A stretch of 64,000 nt of DNA from Bradyrhizobium sp. CSS354 (GTDB lineage: Bacteria > Pseudomonadota > Alphaproteobacteria > Rhizobiales > Xanthobacteraceae): the NCBI RefSeq assembly GCF_029051725.1, contig NZ_JAACFU010000008.1:124001-188000 (forward strand). Reading direction: 5' to 3'. The notes beneath the pieces were generated by a model that saw only the letters and a list, made by a program, of their open reading frames with translations, ran no database searches and was not told where the DNA came from. Shown piece by piece: positions 26,988 to 35,553 of the stretch. The position numbers and the translations under genes were made by a program. How positions within the stretch are numbered: the first letter of the stretch is position 1; the number at the start of each line of letters is the position of its first letter.

Positions 26988-27317
26988 ATGACGACTGACG
27001 TGACCATCAGTGACAAGGCCGCTCGCCGGATTGGGGAGATCCTCAAGGGCGAAGGGTCTGGCGCGATGCTGCGGATCTCGGTCGAGGGCGGCGGCTGCTC
27101 CGGCTTCCAGTACAAGTTCGACATTGACCGTGCCCGCACCGACGACGATCTCGTGATCGAGCAGGACAATGCGGTGGTGCTGGTCGATTCCGCCTCGCAG
27201 CCGTTCCTGGCGGGGTCGCAGGTCGATTTCGTCGACGATCTGATCGGCGCCTCGTTCCGCGTCAACAATCCCAATGCCACGGCGTCCTGCGGCTGCGGGA
27301 CCAGCTTCTCGATCTGA
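26988..27317 (+). CDS. erpA: Iron-sulfur cluster insertion protein ErpA (A-type carrier)
   Basis: A 109-aa A-type Fe-S carrier. The three cluster-ligating cysteines are in EGGGCSGFQYKF and the C-terminal SCGCGTSFSI. The length and the ISDKAARRIGEIL N-terminus match ErpA better than IscA or SufA. It has its own promoter region divergent from dgt and ends 9 bp from the convergent hybrid kinase. Confidence 0.92.
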   Translation: MTTDVTISDKAARRIGEILKGEGSGAMLRISVEGGGCSGFQYKFDIDRARTDDDLVIEQDNAVVLVDSASQPFLAGSQVDFVDDLIGASFRVNNPNATASCGCGTSFSI

Positions 27318-27326
27318 CGTTGCCGG

Positions 27327-29636
27327 CTAAGCGCCGGTGACCTGCCTTTCCTCGTCCGTCCAGTCCGCCTCGACCGGCATCTGCTCCGGCTGAAGCGGTG
27401 CGTCCTCCGACACCCATTGGCCGTCCAGCGCACGCAGCAGCGCCGTCACTAGCGCGGGCTTGCGCAGCGGTTTGGCCAGGAAGTCGGACATCCCCGCCTC
27501 GCGACAGATCTTGACGTCCTCGGGGAAGGCATTGGCGGTCAGCGCAATGATCGGCAAGGCCGCGAAGCGTCCGCCCTCGGCGCGGATCGCGCGGGTCGCG
27601 GCAAGGCCGTCCATCTCGGGCATGCGGACGTCCATCAGCACGATATCATAATCGCCCTCGGACACGGCCGCGACGGCCTCGACACCGTCGGTCACGACGC
27701 GCAACTCGACATCGAAGGCACCGAGCATCTTGCTCACGACCATGCGGTTGACGGCGTCGTCCTCGGCAACCAGCACCTTCAGCGGTCGATCGAGGCCCGC
27801 GATACGCGCCTTGAGATCGTCGGCTTCCTCGCGGCCTGCGTCGTGATCGGACGTTTGCACCTGGCTCCACGGCAGCACCAGCGTGAAGCGGAAGGTCGAG
27901 CCTTCGCCCGGCGTCGAGGTGACGCCGATGGTGCCGCCCATCTGCTCGATGATGCGCCGGGAGATCGCAAGCCCAAGCCCGGTGCCGCCGAAGCGGCGGC
28001 TGATCGAGGCGTCGGCCTGGGCGAAGTCGGAGAAGAGCTGGCCAAGCTTCTCGGGAGCGATACCGATGCCGCTGTCGGTCACGCTCCATTCGACGGTGGC
28101 GAGCAGATCGCGGCGGGCCTGACAGACGGCCGCGATCGTGACTTCGCCTTCGTCGGTGAACTTCACCGCGTTGGCGGCGAGATTGAGCAGGACCTGGCGG
28201 ATACGCGCGACATCGCCGCGCAGCGTCGGCGGCAGGTTGGGATCGAGCTCGACCTTGACCGCGAGCCCCTTGCTCTTGGCGCTCGCGCGCACGACGGTCG
28301 CCACCGCTTCGACAAGCGCCTGCGGCGCGAAGTCGATCACCTCGAACGCGAAGCGTCCGGCCTCGAGCTTGGAGAGGTCCAGGATGTCGTTGAGGATGCG
28401 CTGGAGATTGTCGCCGGACTCGCGGATCGTGGTGACGGCCTCGTGCTGCTCCGGATCGAGTTTTGTCTCCAGCAGCATGCTGGCAAGGCCGAGCACGCCG
28501 TTCATCGGCGTGCGGATCTCGTGGCTCATCACCGCCAGGAAATCCGATTTGGCACGGCTCTCGGCCTCGGCCTTTTCCGCGCGCCAGCGCTCGGTCACGT
28601 CGCGGCCAAAGCCGCGATAGCCGAGGAACTGACCGTCGCGGTCGTAGGCCGGCTTCGCAGTGAGCGACCACAGCCGCGCCTCCCCGCCGGCGACCACCTT
28701 GAGGTTCATCTCATGCAGCGGTTCGGCGTGCTCCATCAGGCCGACGACGTTGTAGGCCGCGCTCTTGTCTTCGGGGCACAGCATGTCGAGCACGTCGGCG
28801 AAATGCGCGCCCTTCAGCAGCGGCAGTGGGAGCTGTGCTACGGCGGCGAAGCGCTCGGGCACGTCGACCAGATGCCCTTCGGCGTCGGTCTGCCACAGCC
28901 AGTCGCTGGCGTTCTCCTGAAAATCCTTCAGCAACAGCGAAATGATCTCGGTCTGGCGCTCGAGCTCGAGCTGGGCCTTCAGATTGCCGAGGAACAGATT
29001 GCCTTGCGAGACGATGTTGCGCGCCATGAAGAACGCGAACAGCAGCAGGAACACCGCGGTCACGAGGTAAGGCCCGGTGCCGCACAACAGCAACGCCCCG
29101 GCGCAGGCGATCGTCGTCGTCGCGAGATAGACGAGGCCCGCGCGCGGGAAGGTCGAGAGCGTGAAGGCGCCGCCGGACATCATGCCGACCATCAGGCAGG
29201 CCAGAATGAGCTGGCTGGTCGGCTCGATGCGGCTGAACAGCGCGACTGGCAGCGTGCCCCAGATCGCGGCCAGGAAAAACGCCTGCCGCAACATTTGCCG
29301 CGCCGCGCGGGGCGAGGCTTCCTGTGGCGGGCTCTGGTGGGAGCGCCGCCACGCGCGCACCGCGAGCGAGGCGGCGGTGGCGAGGGTCATGCCCCAGATC
29401 GCGAGAAAGTCGTTCCAGCCCCTGCCCCAGAACAGTATCAGCACAACGGCGACGTTGAGCATGGTGACAGCCATGGTCACGGGGATCAGCTGTATCACGG
29501 CGTCGATCTGCTTGGCGCGGATGCGGCTCAGCTCGCGCTCGCTGAGACCGGCGGTCAAGCCGTCCTCGATCTCGTAGCCGCCGAGCCAGTACAGGAACGC
29601 ACCGATCAACCCGTGGCGGGGCTCGGTTCGCTTCAT
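27327..29636 (-). CDS. Membrane hybrid sensor histidine kinase/response regulator
   Basis: A 769-aa hybrid kinase. The N-terminal region (to about residue 200) holds several hydrophobic segments (for example VTMAVTMLNVAVVLILFW and LVTAVFLLLFAFFMA), an undefined membrane sensor. One PAS domain follows (about 215-340, with WLWQTDAEGHLVDV). HisKA has its phospho-histidine in FLAVMSHEIRTPMNGVLG, and the HATPase has SDSGIGIAPEKLGQLF and GTGLGLAISRRI. A C-terminal receiver carries its phosphoacceptor in DIVLMDVRMPEMDG. No partner regulator is adjacent, so the output route is unknown. Confidence 0.88.
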   Translation of the reverse strand: MKRTEPRHGLIGAFLYWLGGYEIEDGLTAGLSERELSRIRAKQIDAVIQLIPVTMAVTMLNVAVVLILFWGRGWNDFLAIWGMTLATAASLAVRAWRRSHQSPPQEASPRAARQMLRQAFFLAAIWGTLPVALFSRIEPTSQLILACLMVGMMSGGAFTLSTFPRAGLVYLATTTIACAGALLLCGTGPYLVTAVFLLLFAFFMARNIVSQGNLFLGNLKAQLELERQTEIISLLLKDFQENASDWLWQTDAEGHLVDVPERFAAVAQLPLPLLKGAHFADVLDMLCPEDKSAAYNVVGLMEHAEPLHEMNLKVVAGGEARLWSLTAKPAYDRDGQFLGYRGFGRDVTERWRAEKAEAESRAKSDFLAVMSHEIRTPMNGVLGLASMLLETKLDPEQHEAVTTIRESGDNLQRILNDILDLSKLEAGRFAFEVIDFAPQALVEAVATVVRASAKSKGLAVKVELDPNLPPTLRGDVARIRQVLLNLAANAVKFTDEGEVTIAAVCQARRDLLATVEWSVTDSGIGIAPEKLGQLFSDFAQADASISRRFGGTGLGLAISRRIIEQMGGTIGVTSTPGEGSTFRFTLVLPWSQVQTSDHDAGREEADDLKARIAGLDRPLKVLVAEDDAVNRMVVSKMLGAFDVELRVVTDGVEAVAAVSEGDYDIVLMDVRMPEMDGLAATRAIRAEGGRFAALPIIALTANAFPEDVKICREAGMSDFLAKPLRKPALVTALLRALDGQWVSEDAPLQPEQMPVEADWTDEERQVTGA

Positions 29637-29790
29637 GGATTTGTCCGGCCGTCCCATTCGAAAAACCTTTTCACGATCAATGGCCCAGCCCCGACTTAAG
29701 CCGGGTTAATTTTGTGGGAGATTTCGCAGCGTCCTTGACGGGCGCGTTTGCATTTTGTTCTAACCATGGCCCCTGCCCGGAGCCGCCAAG

Positions 29791-30588
29791 ATGCCCATCA
29801 GAATAGCCACCTGGAACGTGAACTCGGTCCGGCAGCGGATCGACCTGTTGCTGACCTGGCTGAAGGAGTGCCAGCCGGACATCGTCTGCCTCCAGGAGAT
29901 CAAATGTGTCGACGAGGCCTTCCCGCGGCTGGAGATCGAGGCGCTCGGCTACAACGTGGTCACCCATGGGCAGAAGACGTTCAACGGTGTCGCCCTGCTC
30001 TCGAAGCTGCGGTTCGACGAGACCAAGTCGGGGCTGGCCGGCGACGACGAGGATGCGCATGCCCGCTTCCTCGAAGGCGTGGTGACGCTCAAGCGCGGAG
30101 TGCTGCGTATCGCCTGCCTCTATCTGCCCAACGGCAATCCGGTCGGGACCGAGAAATATCCCTACAAGCTCAAATGGATGTCGCGGCTTCTTGAGTATTC
30201 GAAGGAGCGCCTCAAGACCGAGGAGCCGCTGATCCTCGCAGGCGACTTCAACGTCATCCCGCATGCCCGGGACGTCCATAATCCCGCCGCCTGGACCGAG
30301 GACGCCCTGTTCAAGCCCGAGACGCGGGAGAGTTTTCAGTCCCTGCTCGGCCTCGGCCTGACCGATGCGCTTCGGGCCGTCACCGACGAGCCCGGGCTCT
30401 ATACCTTCTGGGACTACCAGGCCGGCGCCTGGCAGAAGAACCACGGCCTGCGGATCGACCATCTGCTCCTGTCGCCACAGGCCAGCGACCGGCTCGCCAA
30501 TGTCGGCATCGACAGCTATGTGCGCAGCTGGGAGAAGCCGTCGGACCACGTGCCGGTGTGGGCGGATCTCGATCTCGAGGCGGCGTGA
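29791..30588 (+). CDS. xth: Exodeoxyribonuclease III
   Basis: Base-excision-repair AP endonuclease and 3'-exonuclease of the exonuclease III/APE1 family, 265 aa. Motifs in order: ATWNVNSVRQR, DIVCLQEIKC (metal Glu), GDFNVIPHARDVHNP, RIDHLLLSPQA and PSDHVPVWADL (catalytic Asp-His). It is monocistronic and convergent with the exoR-like gene. Confidence 0.95.
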   Translation: MPIRIATWNVNSVRQRIDLLLTWLKECQPDIVCLQEIKCVDEAFPRLEIEALGYNVVTHGQKTFNGVALLSKLRFDETKSGLAGDDEDAHARFLEGVVTLKRGVLRIACLYLPNGNPVGTEKYPYKLKWMSRLLEYSKERLKTEEPLILAGDFNVIPHARDVHNPAAWTEDALFKPETRESFQSLLGLGLTDALRAVTDEPGLYTFWDYQAGAWQKNHGLRIDHLLLSPQASDRLANVGIDSYVRSWEKPSDHVPVWADLDLEAA

Positions 30589-30598
30589 GGCCGCCTCG
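30576..30598. terminator. Bidirectional hairpin between xth and exoR-like gene
   Basis: A perfect 9-bp inverted repeat (CGAGGCGGC / GCCGCCTCG, loop GTGAG) overlaps the xth stop codon and lies between two convergent genes, so it could end transcription from both sides. No good T tract is present. Confidence 0.5.
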
Positions 30599-30603
30599 AC
30601 CCA

Positions 30604-31425
30604 TCACTCCCGGCGGCCCTGCACCCATTGCTCCAGCATCTGCAGGCACATGGCGCGATCGTCGTCGGAGGCCTTTGCGAAGGCGCGGTTGTAGTTTTCC
30701 TTGATCCAGGTCTCGTCGCTGCCCGCGCTGTCACGCGCCAGCGTCAGCCACATCAGGCCGCGTGCGGCCTGCCGCGGCAAGCGGTCGCCGTTGAACAGCA
30801 TCTGGCCGAGCAGCGCCTGGGCCTCGTGCTGGCCCTTCTGCGCGGCGAGCCCAAGCCAGCGCGCGCCGTAGCGGAAATCCTCGCGCGAAGCGTCCGGTGT
30901 CTTCAGGTACAGGCGGGCGAGATCGTATTGCGCATCCGCATTGCCGAAATAGGACGCGGCATAGGAGAACATTTCCCGCGCCCGCTCGTGGTCCGGCTTG
31001 ACCTTCGAGTTCGGGATGCCGCTGAGATAATAGCGGCCCAGCGCCACAAAGGCGTTGGCGACGATCTGCGCCTGCGGCGCGGACGGGCTGTCCTCGGCAT
31101 GCGCGTTGGCGATGCGGGTGAAATACTCGAACGCGCGCACATCGTCCTGGGCGACGCCGTCGCCATTGGCGTACATGCGGCCGAGCTTCCACTGCGCGAT
31201 GGGGTGGCCCCCCTCCGCGGCATATTGCAGGGCGCTGAGCGAGGTTTCCTGGGGCACGACTGGCGGTACATTGCGCACCTTGCCTGCTGCGCCCGGCAGG
31301 GTCGTGACCACCGGGATGGTCGCATCCTTCTGGCTGACGGGTGCGCCGTCAAAGGCGAGCGCCGGCGCGGCCAGCGCGGTGGCCCCCAACACAAACGCAA
31401 CGATTGTACGCCTAGATGTCCGCAT
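30604..31425 (-). CDS. ExoR-like periplasmic Sel1-repeat regulator
   Basis: Exported 273-aa protein: a signal peptide (IVAFVLGATALAAPALA) followed by Sel1-like repeats, for example AAEGGHPIAQWKLGRMYANGDGV, VALGRYYLSGIPNSKVKP and GNADAQYDLARLYL. Length, repeat layout and the PNSKVKPDHERAREMF segment match ExoR of Sinorhizobium and Agrobacterium. There ExoR holds the ExoS/ChvI two-component system inactive in the periplasm and so represses exopolysaccharide and promotes motility. The chvI/exoS genes are not in this window. Its 5' end overlaps the 3' end of ilvD by 14 bp, so the two are likely co-transcribed. Confidence 0.8.
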   Translation of the reverse strand: MRTSRRTIVAFVLGATALAAPALAFDGAPVSQKDATIPVVTTLPGAAGKVRNVPPVVPQETSLSALQYAAEGGHPIAQWKLGRMYANGDGVAQDDVRAFEYFTRIANAHAEDSPSAPQAQIVANAFVALGRYYLSGIPNSKVKPDHERAREMFSYAASYFGNADAQYDLARLYLKTPDASREDFRYGARWLGLAAQKGQHEAQALLGQMLFNGDRLPRQAARGLMWLTLARDSAGSDETWIKENYNRAFAKASDDDRAMCLQMLEQWVQGRRE

Positions 31426-33136
31426 AGCACTGTTTCTCGTGCGCGCCGCCCGGATGGGTCACTGCCCCACCGACCGCTGGTCCAACCTGCTGAGCATATT
31501 TCCAGAGCGCGCCCGTCGTGTGGTTAGTCGCGCGAGCGGTCCATTTGGTCTTGCGCTGGGCAAGCTCCTGGTCGCTCAATTTTACGTTAAGGGTACCGGC
31601 GACCGCGTCGATCTCGATGATATCGCCGTCCTCGAGCAGCCCGATCGGGCCGCCGATGGCGGCTTCCGGCCCGACATGGCCGATGCAGAAGCCGCGGGTG
31701 GCGCCGGAGAAGCGGCCGTCGGTGATGAGCGCAATCTTGCCGCCCATGCCCTGGCCGGTCAGCGCCGCGGTGGTCTGGAGCATTTCCCGCATGCCGGGAC
31801 CGCCCTTGGGCCCCTCGTAGCGGATCACGATGACTTCGCCTTCGCGGTAGGTGCGCTTCTGGACGGCCTCGAAAGCATCCTCCTCACGGTCGAAGCACCT
31901 GGCCGGACCGGTGAACCTGAGGTTGGACATTCCCGCGACTTTCACGATCGCACCTTCTGGCGCCAAATTGCCCTTCAGACCAACCACACCGCCGGTGACG
32001 GTGATGGGCTTGTCTGCCGGGTGCACCACGTCCTGGTGCGGATTCCACTTCACGCTTTTGAGGTTTTCGGCGATCGTTCGACCGGTGACGGTCATGCAGT
32101 CACCGTGGAGAAATCCGTTGTCGAGCAGCGTCTTCATCAGAAGCGGTATGCCACCTACTTCAAACATGTCTTTGGCGACATAACGGCCGCCCGGCTTCAA
32201 ATCCGCGACGTACGGTGTCTTTTTGAAGATTTCGGCGACGTCGAACAAGTCGAACTTGATGCCGCACTCGTGCGCGATCGCCGGCAGGTGCAGTGCAGCA
32301 TTAGTTGAGCCACCGGACGCGGCGACCACGGCGGCGGCATTCTCCAGCGCCTTGAGGGTGACGATGTCGCGCGGCCGGATGTTTTGAGCGATCAACTCCA
32401 TGACCTGCTCGCCCGCGGTCATGCAGAAGGCGTCACGAATTTCATAGGGGGCCGGAGCTCCAGCCGAGTACGGCAGCGCCAGCCCGATCGCCTCGGAGAC
32501 GGTCGCCATCGTGTTGGCGGTGAACTGCGCGCCGCAGGCACCCGCCGAGGGGCACGCCACGCGCTCGATCTCGTCGAGGTCCTCGTCGGACATCGCGCCG
32601 ACGGAGTGCTTGCCGACGGCTTCGAACATGTCTTGCACGGTGACCTGCTGGCCCCGGAAATTGCCGGGCAGGATCGAGCCGCCATAGATGAAGATCGAGG
32701 GCACGTTGAGGCGGACCATCGCCATCATCATCCCCGGCAGCGACTTGTCGCAGCCGGCGAGGCCAACGAGGGCGTCATAGGCGTGACCGCGGATCGTCAA
32801 TTCGACGGAATCGGCAATGCATTCGCGTGACGGCAGCGAGGAGCGCATGCCGTCATGGCCCATGGCGATGCCGTCAGTCACGGTGATGGTGCAGAATTCC
32901 CGCGGCGTGCCGCCAGCGGCTGCCACGCCCTTTTTCACCGCCTGCGCCTGGCGCATCAGGGAGATGTTGCAGGGCGCGGCCTCGTTCCAGCACGAGGCGA
33001 CGCCGACGAAGGGCTGGTGGATCTGCTCGGTGGTCAGACCCATGGCGTAGAGGTAGGAGCGATGGGGCGCGCGCGCAGGGCCTTCCGTCACGTGACGGCT
33101 CGGCAGCCTCTTCTTGATGTCGGTCTTCGCGTCCAT
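31412..33136 (-). CDS. ilvD: Dihydroxy-acid dehydratase
   Basis: Penultimate enzyme of valine, leucine and isoleucine synthesis, 574 aa. Cluster ligands lie in GVASCWNEAAPCN, GLAGCDKSLPGMMMAMVRLN and CPSAGACGAQFTANTMATVSEAIGLALP. The C-terminal active-site region TDGRFSGATRGFCIGHVGPEA is complete. Lactam or sugar-acid dehydratases of the same IlvD/EDD family are an alternative, but the length and motifs fit IlvD. About 1.4 kb upstream contains no gene. Confidence 0.93.
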   Translation of the reverse strand: MDAKTDIKKRLPSRHVTEGPARAPHRSYLYAMGLTTEQIHQPFVGVASCWNEAAPCNISLMRQAQAVKKGVAAAGGTPREFCTITVTDGIAMGHDGMRSSLPSRECIADSVELTIRGHAYDALVGLAGCDKSLPGMMMAMVRLNVPSIFIYGGSILPGNFRGQQVTVQDMFEAVGKHSVGAMSDEDLDEIERVACPSAGACGAQFTANTMATVSEAIGLALPYSAGAPAPYEIRDAFCMTAGEQVMELIAQNIRPRDIVTLKALENAAAVVAASGGSTNAALHLPAIAHECGIKFDLFDVAEIFKKTPYVADLKPGGRYVAKDMFEVGGIPLLMKTLLDNGFLHGDCMTVTGRTIAENLKSVKWNPHQDVVHPADKPITVTGGVVGLKGNLAPEGAIVKVAGMSNLRFTGPARCFDREEDAFEAVQKRTYREGEVIVIRYEGPKGGPGMREMLQTTAALTGQGMGGKIALITDGRFSGATRGFCIGHVGPEAAIGGPIGLLEDGDIIEIDAVAGTLNVKLSDQELAQRKTKWTARATNHTTGALWKYAQQVGPAVGGAVTHPGGAHEKQCYADI

Positions 33137-33340
33137 CGCAAACCAGTTTCCCCGGCCAACCCTTTCAGACCCGAAAAATCAGAGCCAAGATTTGAATCGA
33201 CCTTTTGGATCGACCTTGGGGATTTCCCGTCGCCTTCGAGGACCACCGACTGCCGCTAAAACATTAGAGTGATTTTATTCATGTTCGGGTGTGGCCAAAA
33301 AGCGGCGTTGATGCGAACGGACAGAGATGATGGTTAAATC

Positions 33341-33518
33341 CGTGGCGAGTGTTGCGCGGACGGCACAATCGTGGCCTGGAGGACACGGGCGCGCTTACCG
33401 CGATACCCCTGCCGGGAGGACGATCCACAACTTAAGGTTTTCAGCACGCGTGCGTCGCCTCATTTCGGCGCGCTAAGAGGCCCGCCAGGTGAGTCGGCGC
33501 CTTCAGCATCGCCCACCG
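33341..33518 (+). ncRNA. Candidate structured non-coding RNA upstream of ilvD
   Basis: About 178 bp with no credible reading frame folds by eye into a long rod. CGTGGCGAGTGTTG (33341-33354) pairs with CAGCATCGCCCACCG (33504-33518) with one bulge. CCTGG (33375-33379) pairs with CCAGG (33485-33489). GCGCGC near 33390 pairs with GCGCGC near 33468. A possible promoter precedes it (TTGATG at 33308, TTAAAT at 33334). The rod with internal bubbles recalls 6S RNA, but I cannot assign the family, and the strand is uncertain because the fold is nearly symmetric. Confidence 0.4.
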
Positions 33519-33606
33519 CGTCTCCCACATGCGCTAAAGGCGCTTGACGTTGCTGCGCGCGTCGGCGGCACGAGAGCGAGTGTGGCGCACACTCTCTCCA
33601 CATCGT

Positions 33607-33680
33607 CATTGCGAGCGTAGCGAAGCAATCCAGAATCTTTCCGCGGCGACAGACTGGATTGCTTTGCTGCGCTCGCAATG
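33607..33680. repeat. Palindromic intergenic repeat, family B
   Basis: Long imperfect inverted repeat: CATTGCGAGCGTAGCGAAGC at the left and a matching GCTTTGCTGCGCTCGCAATG at the right, with about 27-base arms and two mismatches around a short centre. This is a typical extragenic palindrome of the Bradyrhizobium group. It contains no gene. Confidence 0.85.
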
Positions 33681-33801
33681 GCGGAGTATGAGGCGATAGC
33701 GCCGCTCTTCAAGCTCGCATTGAATTGCAGACACAGCTTCGCGTCCTCGCGGCGCAATTCGCCCGAGTTTTGCCTGGTCATTCCACCCTCAAAACAAGAG
33801 G

Positions 33802-34310
33802 GCGCAGGGAAGGCCGGGTGCCGGCTGGCACCCGCGGTCCGCTGCGCGAAAAGCACACGCAGGAAAACCGCACAGCAGCATACAGGTGTAGCCAATCACT
33901 CGGCCTTCCCTGCGCGATGGTCGGACGGCTTATGCCGTGCTCTCCCGGGAGCCGAGTTCCTGCTGGCCTCCCTCGTCCTCGCGAAATTCACCGGCACCGC
34001 GCCGGTTGACGCAGATGCCACATTCGCCAGGGCTTGACCGTAGCAACGACGGCCAGGACCACACGGTTTTGCCGTACGCACGGCCCCGCCATTTCGCCGC
34101 AGTTTTCCCAGCCCTGTCGACGGAGCCGGAAACTTACCGACGAGACGAAGCCTGACAGCGCCGCTCGTCGGAACGAAGTTTTGGGCTCACGGAGAGCAAT
34201 CCGCCCTGCCCACACCTCTCGCACCCGAACGCTGCCGCGTCCACCGCAAGCCCGGCTCGCGAACGTGACGACCACAAGATCGCCCCTCAAGGATGAGCCG
34301 GGATAGTCGA
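33802..34310. repeat. Non-coding block with nested inverted repeats
   Basis: The left part has perfect 15-bp arms, GCGCAGGGAAGGCCG at 33802-33816 and its complement at 33901-33915. Inside sits a perfect 7-bp hairpin (GGGTGCC/GGCACCC, 33816-33833). All six frames give short Arg/Pro/Ser-rich peptides with no family resemblance. The phrasing resembles dispersed non-coding repeats of Bradyrhizobium, which other copies in the genome would confirm. From 34311 to 34538 I see nothing recognisable. Confidence 0.45.
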
Positions 34311-34538
34311 CACATACGCCATTTCCGAATTTCGGTAAAGCGGAATATTTTTGCAGATGCGCATTGACACGGACGTGTCGAGGATTGGTCAGATGTTTTG
34401 CCCGACGGTCAACCGTGACAGCTTCGTGGCGCCTGGCCGTTCGGGTTCGTCGGAAACGGTCTGGGCGGCAGTCGCGTTGCGGCGCTGGGTTCCGTCATCG
34501 CCTTGACTCGACCTCAGCGCCTCACCCTCTTGTCCTTG

Positions 34539-34796
34539 CTACGCTCGCCCTCTTGCGCGCTGGGCCTGAGCCCAGGCCGTGGTGACGTCGCGCGGCGGGA
34601 CGTCGACGCGCCGGATCGGCGTCAACTCGCCGGAGGCGGAGATGATCGCGGTCTCCTCGCGGCGGCAGCGCGGGCACACGAAGCGGACCTCGTTTGGCGA
34701 AGCCGACCAGCTCGAACGTTTCACATTGGCCGCCATCGGCCAGGCCGCGCAATGCGAGCATGACACCAGGAACCGACCGGGATCGAGCATACCCAT
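34539..34796 (-). CDS. Small zinc-ribbon-like protein (85 aa)
   Basis: Hypothetical protein with two cysteine knuckles, SCSHC (residues 12-16) and CPRC near residue 41, about 25 residues apart, as in a small zinc ribbon. GGAG about 9 bases before the ATG at 34796 supports the start. The tail (RRVDVPPRDVTTAWAQAQRAR) is basic. It is isolated between non-coding DNA and other small genes. Function unknown. Confidence 0.6.
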   Translation of the reverse strand: MGMLDPGRFLVSCSHCAAWPMAANVKRSSWSASPNEVRFVCPRCRREETAIISASGELTPIRRVDVPPRDVTTAWAQAQRARGRA

Positions 34797-34908
34797 TCCA
34801 AAGGACTCCGCGTCCTGCCATCCCCTTCAATGATTAATCCATGTGAATCGTTCCGGTGCCAAAACACCGTCAAGGCACCGTCGGCCCCAAATTGGGGGGC
34901 GGAGCGGC

Positions 34909-35121
34909 TCAGTGGGCGCCCTTGAGCGTGCACGACGTGCTGCAGGTGACGGTGTTGCCGTGATCGCACGCCTTGCAGGCAGCGACGCACTGGTTCATGT
35001 CGCGGGGATTGAAGGACGTGTAGTTCCGCATCGCGCAGACCGGGGTCGAGCCGGTGATGTCCTGCTCCTGGTTGCAGGCTGCCGTCATGAGTCCAAACAT
35101 GATGACCGCAAGGAGGCGCAT
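34909..35121 (-). CDS. Small Cys-rich lipoprotein (70 aa)
   Basis: A signal peptide (MRLLAVIMFGLMTAAC) ends in a lipobox, so the mature protein starts at Cys16. The mature part has six further cysteines (CAMRNY, CVAACKACDHG, CSTSC), probably disulfide-bonded in the periplasm. AGGGCGA lies before the ATG at 35121. No family recognised. Confidence 0.75.
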   Translation of the reverse strand: MRLLAVIMFGLMTAACNQEQDITGSTPVCAMRNYTSFNPRDMNQCVAACKACDHGNTVTCSTSCTLKGAH

Positions 35122-35271
35122 GGGATCGCCCTGTGAGGCACGACAAAACAATCTCGCGAGGCGCGCTGCACCGCAACGTGCAACGGCATTCCCTCAGCGG
35201 AGAAGCACAGTAAGCGTCCCCCGCATCTCCATTGAGGATGCGCGCCAAGTGTTAAGAACGGATTGCCGGTG

Positions 35272-35448
35272 TCAGGCCGCAGCTTTGCTCGCGATGGCCT
35301 GCCGCATGTCAACCGCCAATTGGCGGTACTGCTCCGAAAGCTTCAGATAAAACTCGCGCTTGGTGCTGTCGGTGGCGAGCCTGGCGATCAGCTCGCATTC
35401 GGCGGTGAGCGTCTCGAACCGTTCGAGCCTGTTCTCAAGTTCTGTCAT
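35272..35448 (-). CDS. Small helical protein (58 aa)
   Basis: Starts MTELENRLERFETLTAECEL and is helical throughout with heptad-like Leu/Ile spacing, so probably a short coiled coil or helical hairpin. The frame is open to 35535 but the upstream part does not look coding. No function can be assigned. Confidence 0.6.
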   Translation of the reverse strand: MTELENRLERFETLTAECELIARLATDSTKREFYLKLSEQYRQLAVDMRQAIASKAAA

Positions 35449-35553
35449 CGGCGCGTCCCCGTCAAACGCCTCAAGGACACCAAACCTAAGCCCGGGAAAT
35501 AGGTCACGGCGAACATCGTTATCGAGTAGAATCAATTTTTCCCGCGGGGCCGG

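Noticed and set aside
27843..29699. 618-codon open frame antisense to the hybrid kinase
   Set aside because: Arg/His/Gln-rich composition with no domain. It is a shadow of the kinase on the other strand.
33341..33518. Assignment as 6S RNA, tmRNA, RNase P RNA or SRP RNA
   Set aside because: None of the conserved sequence blocks of these RNAs could be recognised. The 6S likeness is in shape only, and in related bacteria ssrS is usually near zapA, which is not here.
33460..34306. Several 60-120-aa frames in the ilvD upstream gap
   Set aside because: They cross palindromic repeats, give Arg/Ser/Pro-rich peptides, and lack ribosome sites.
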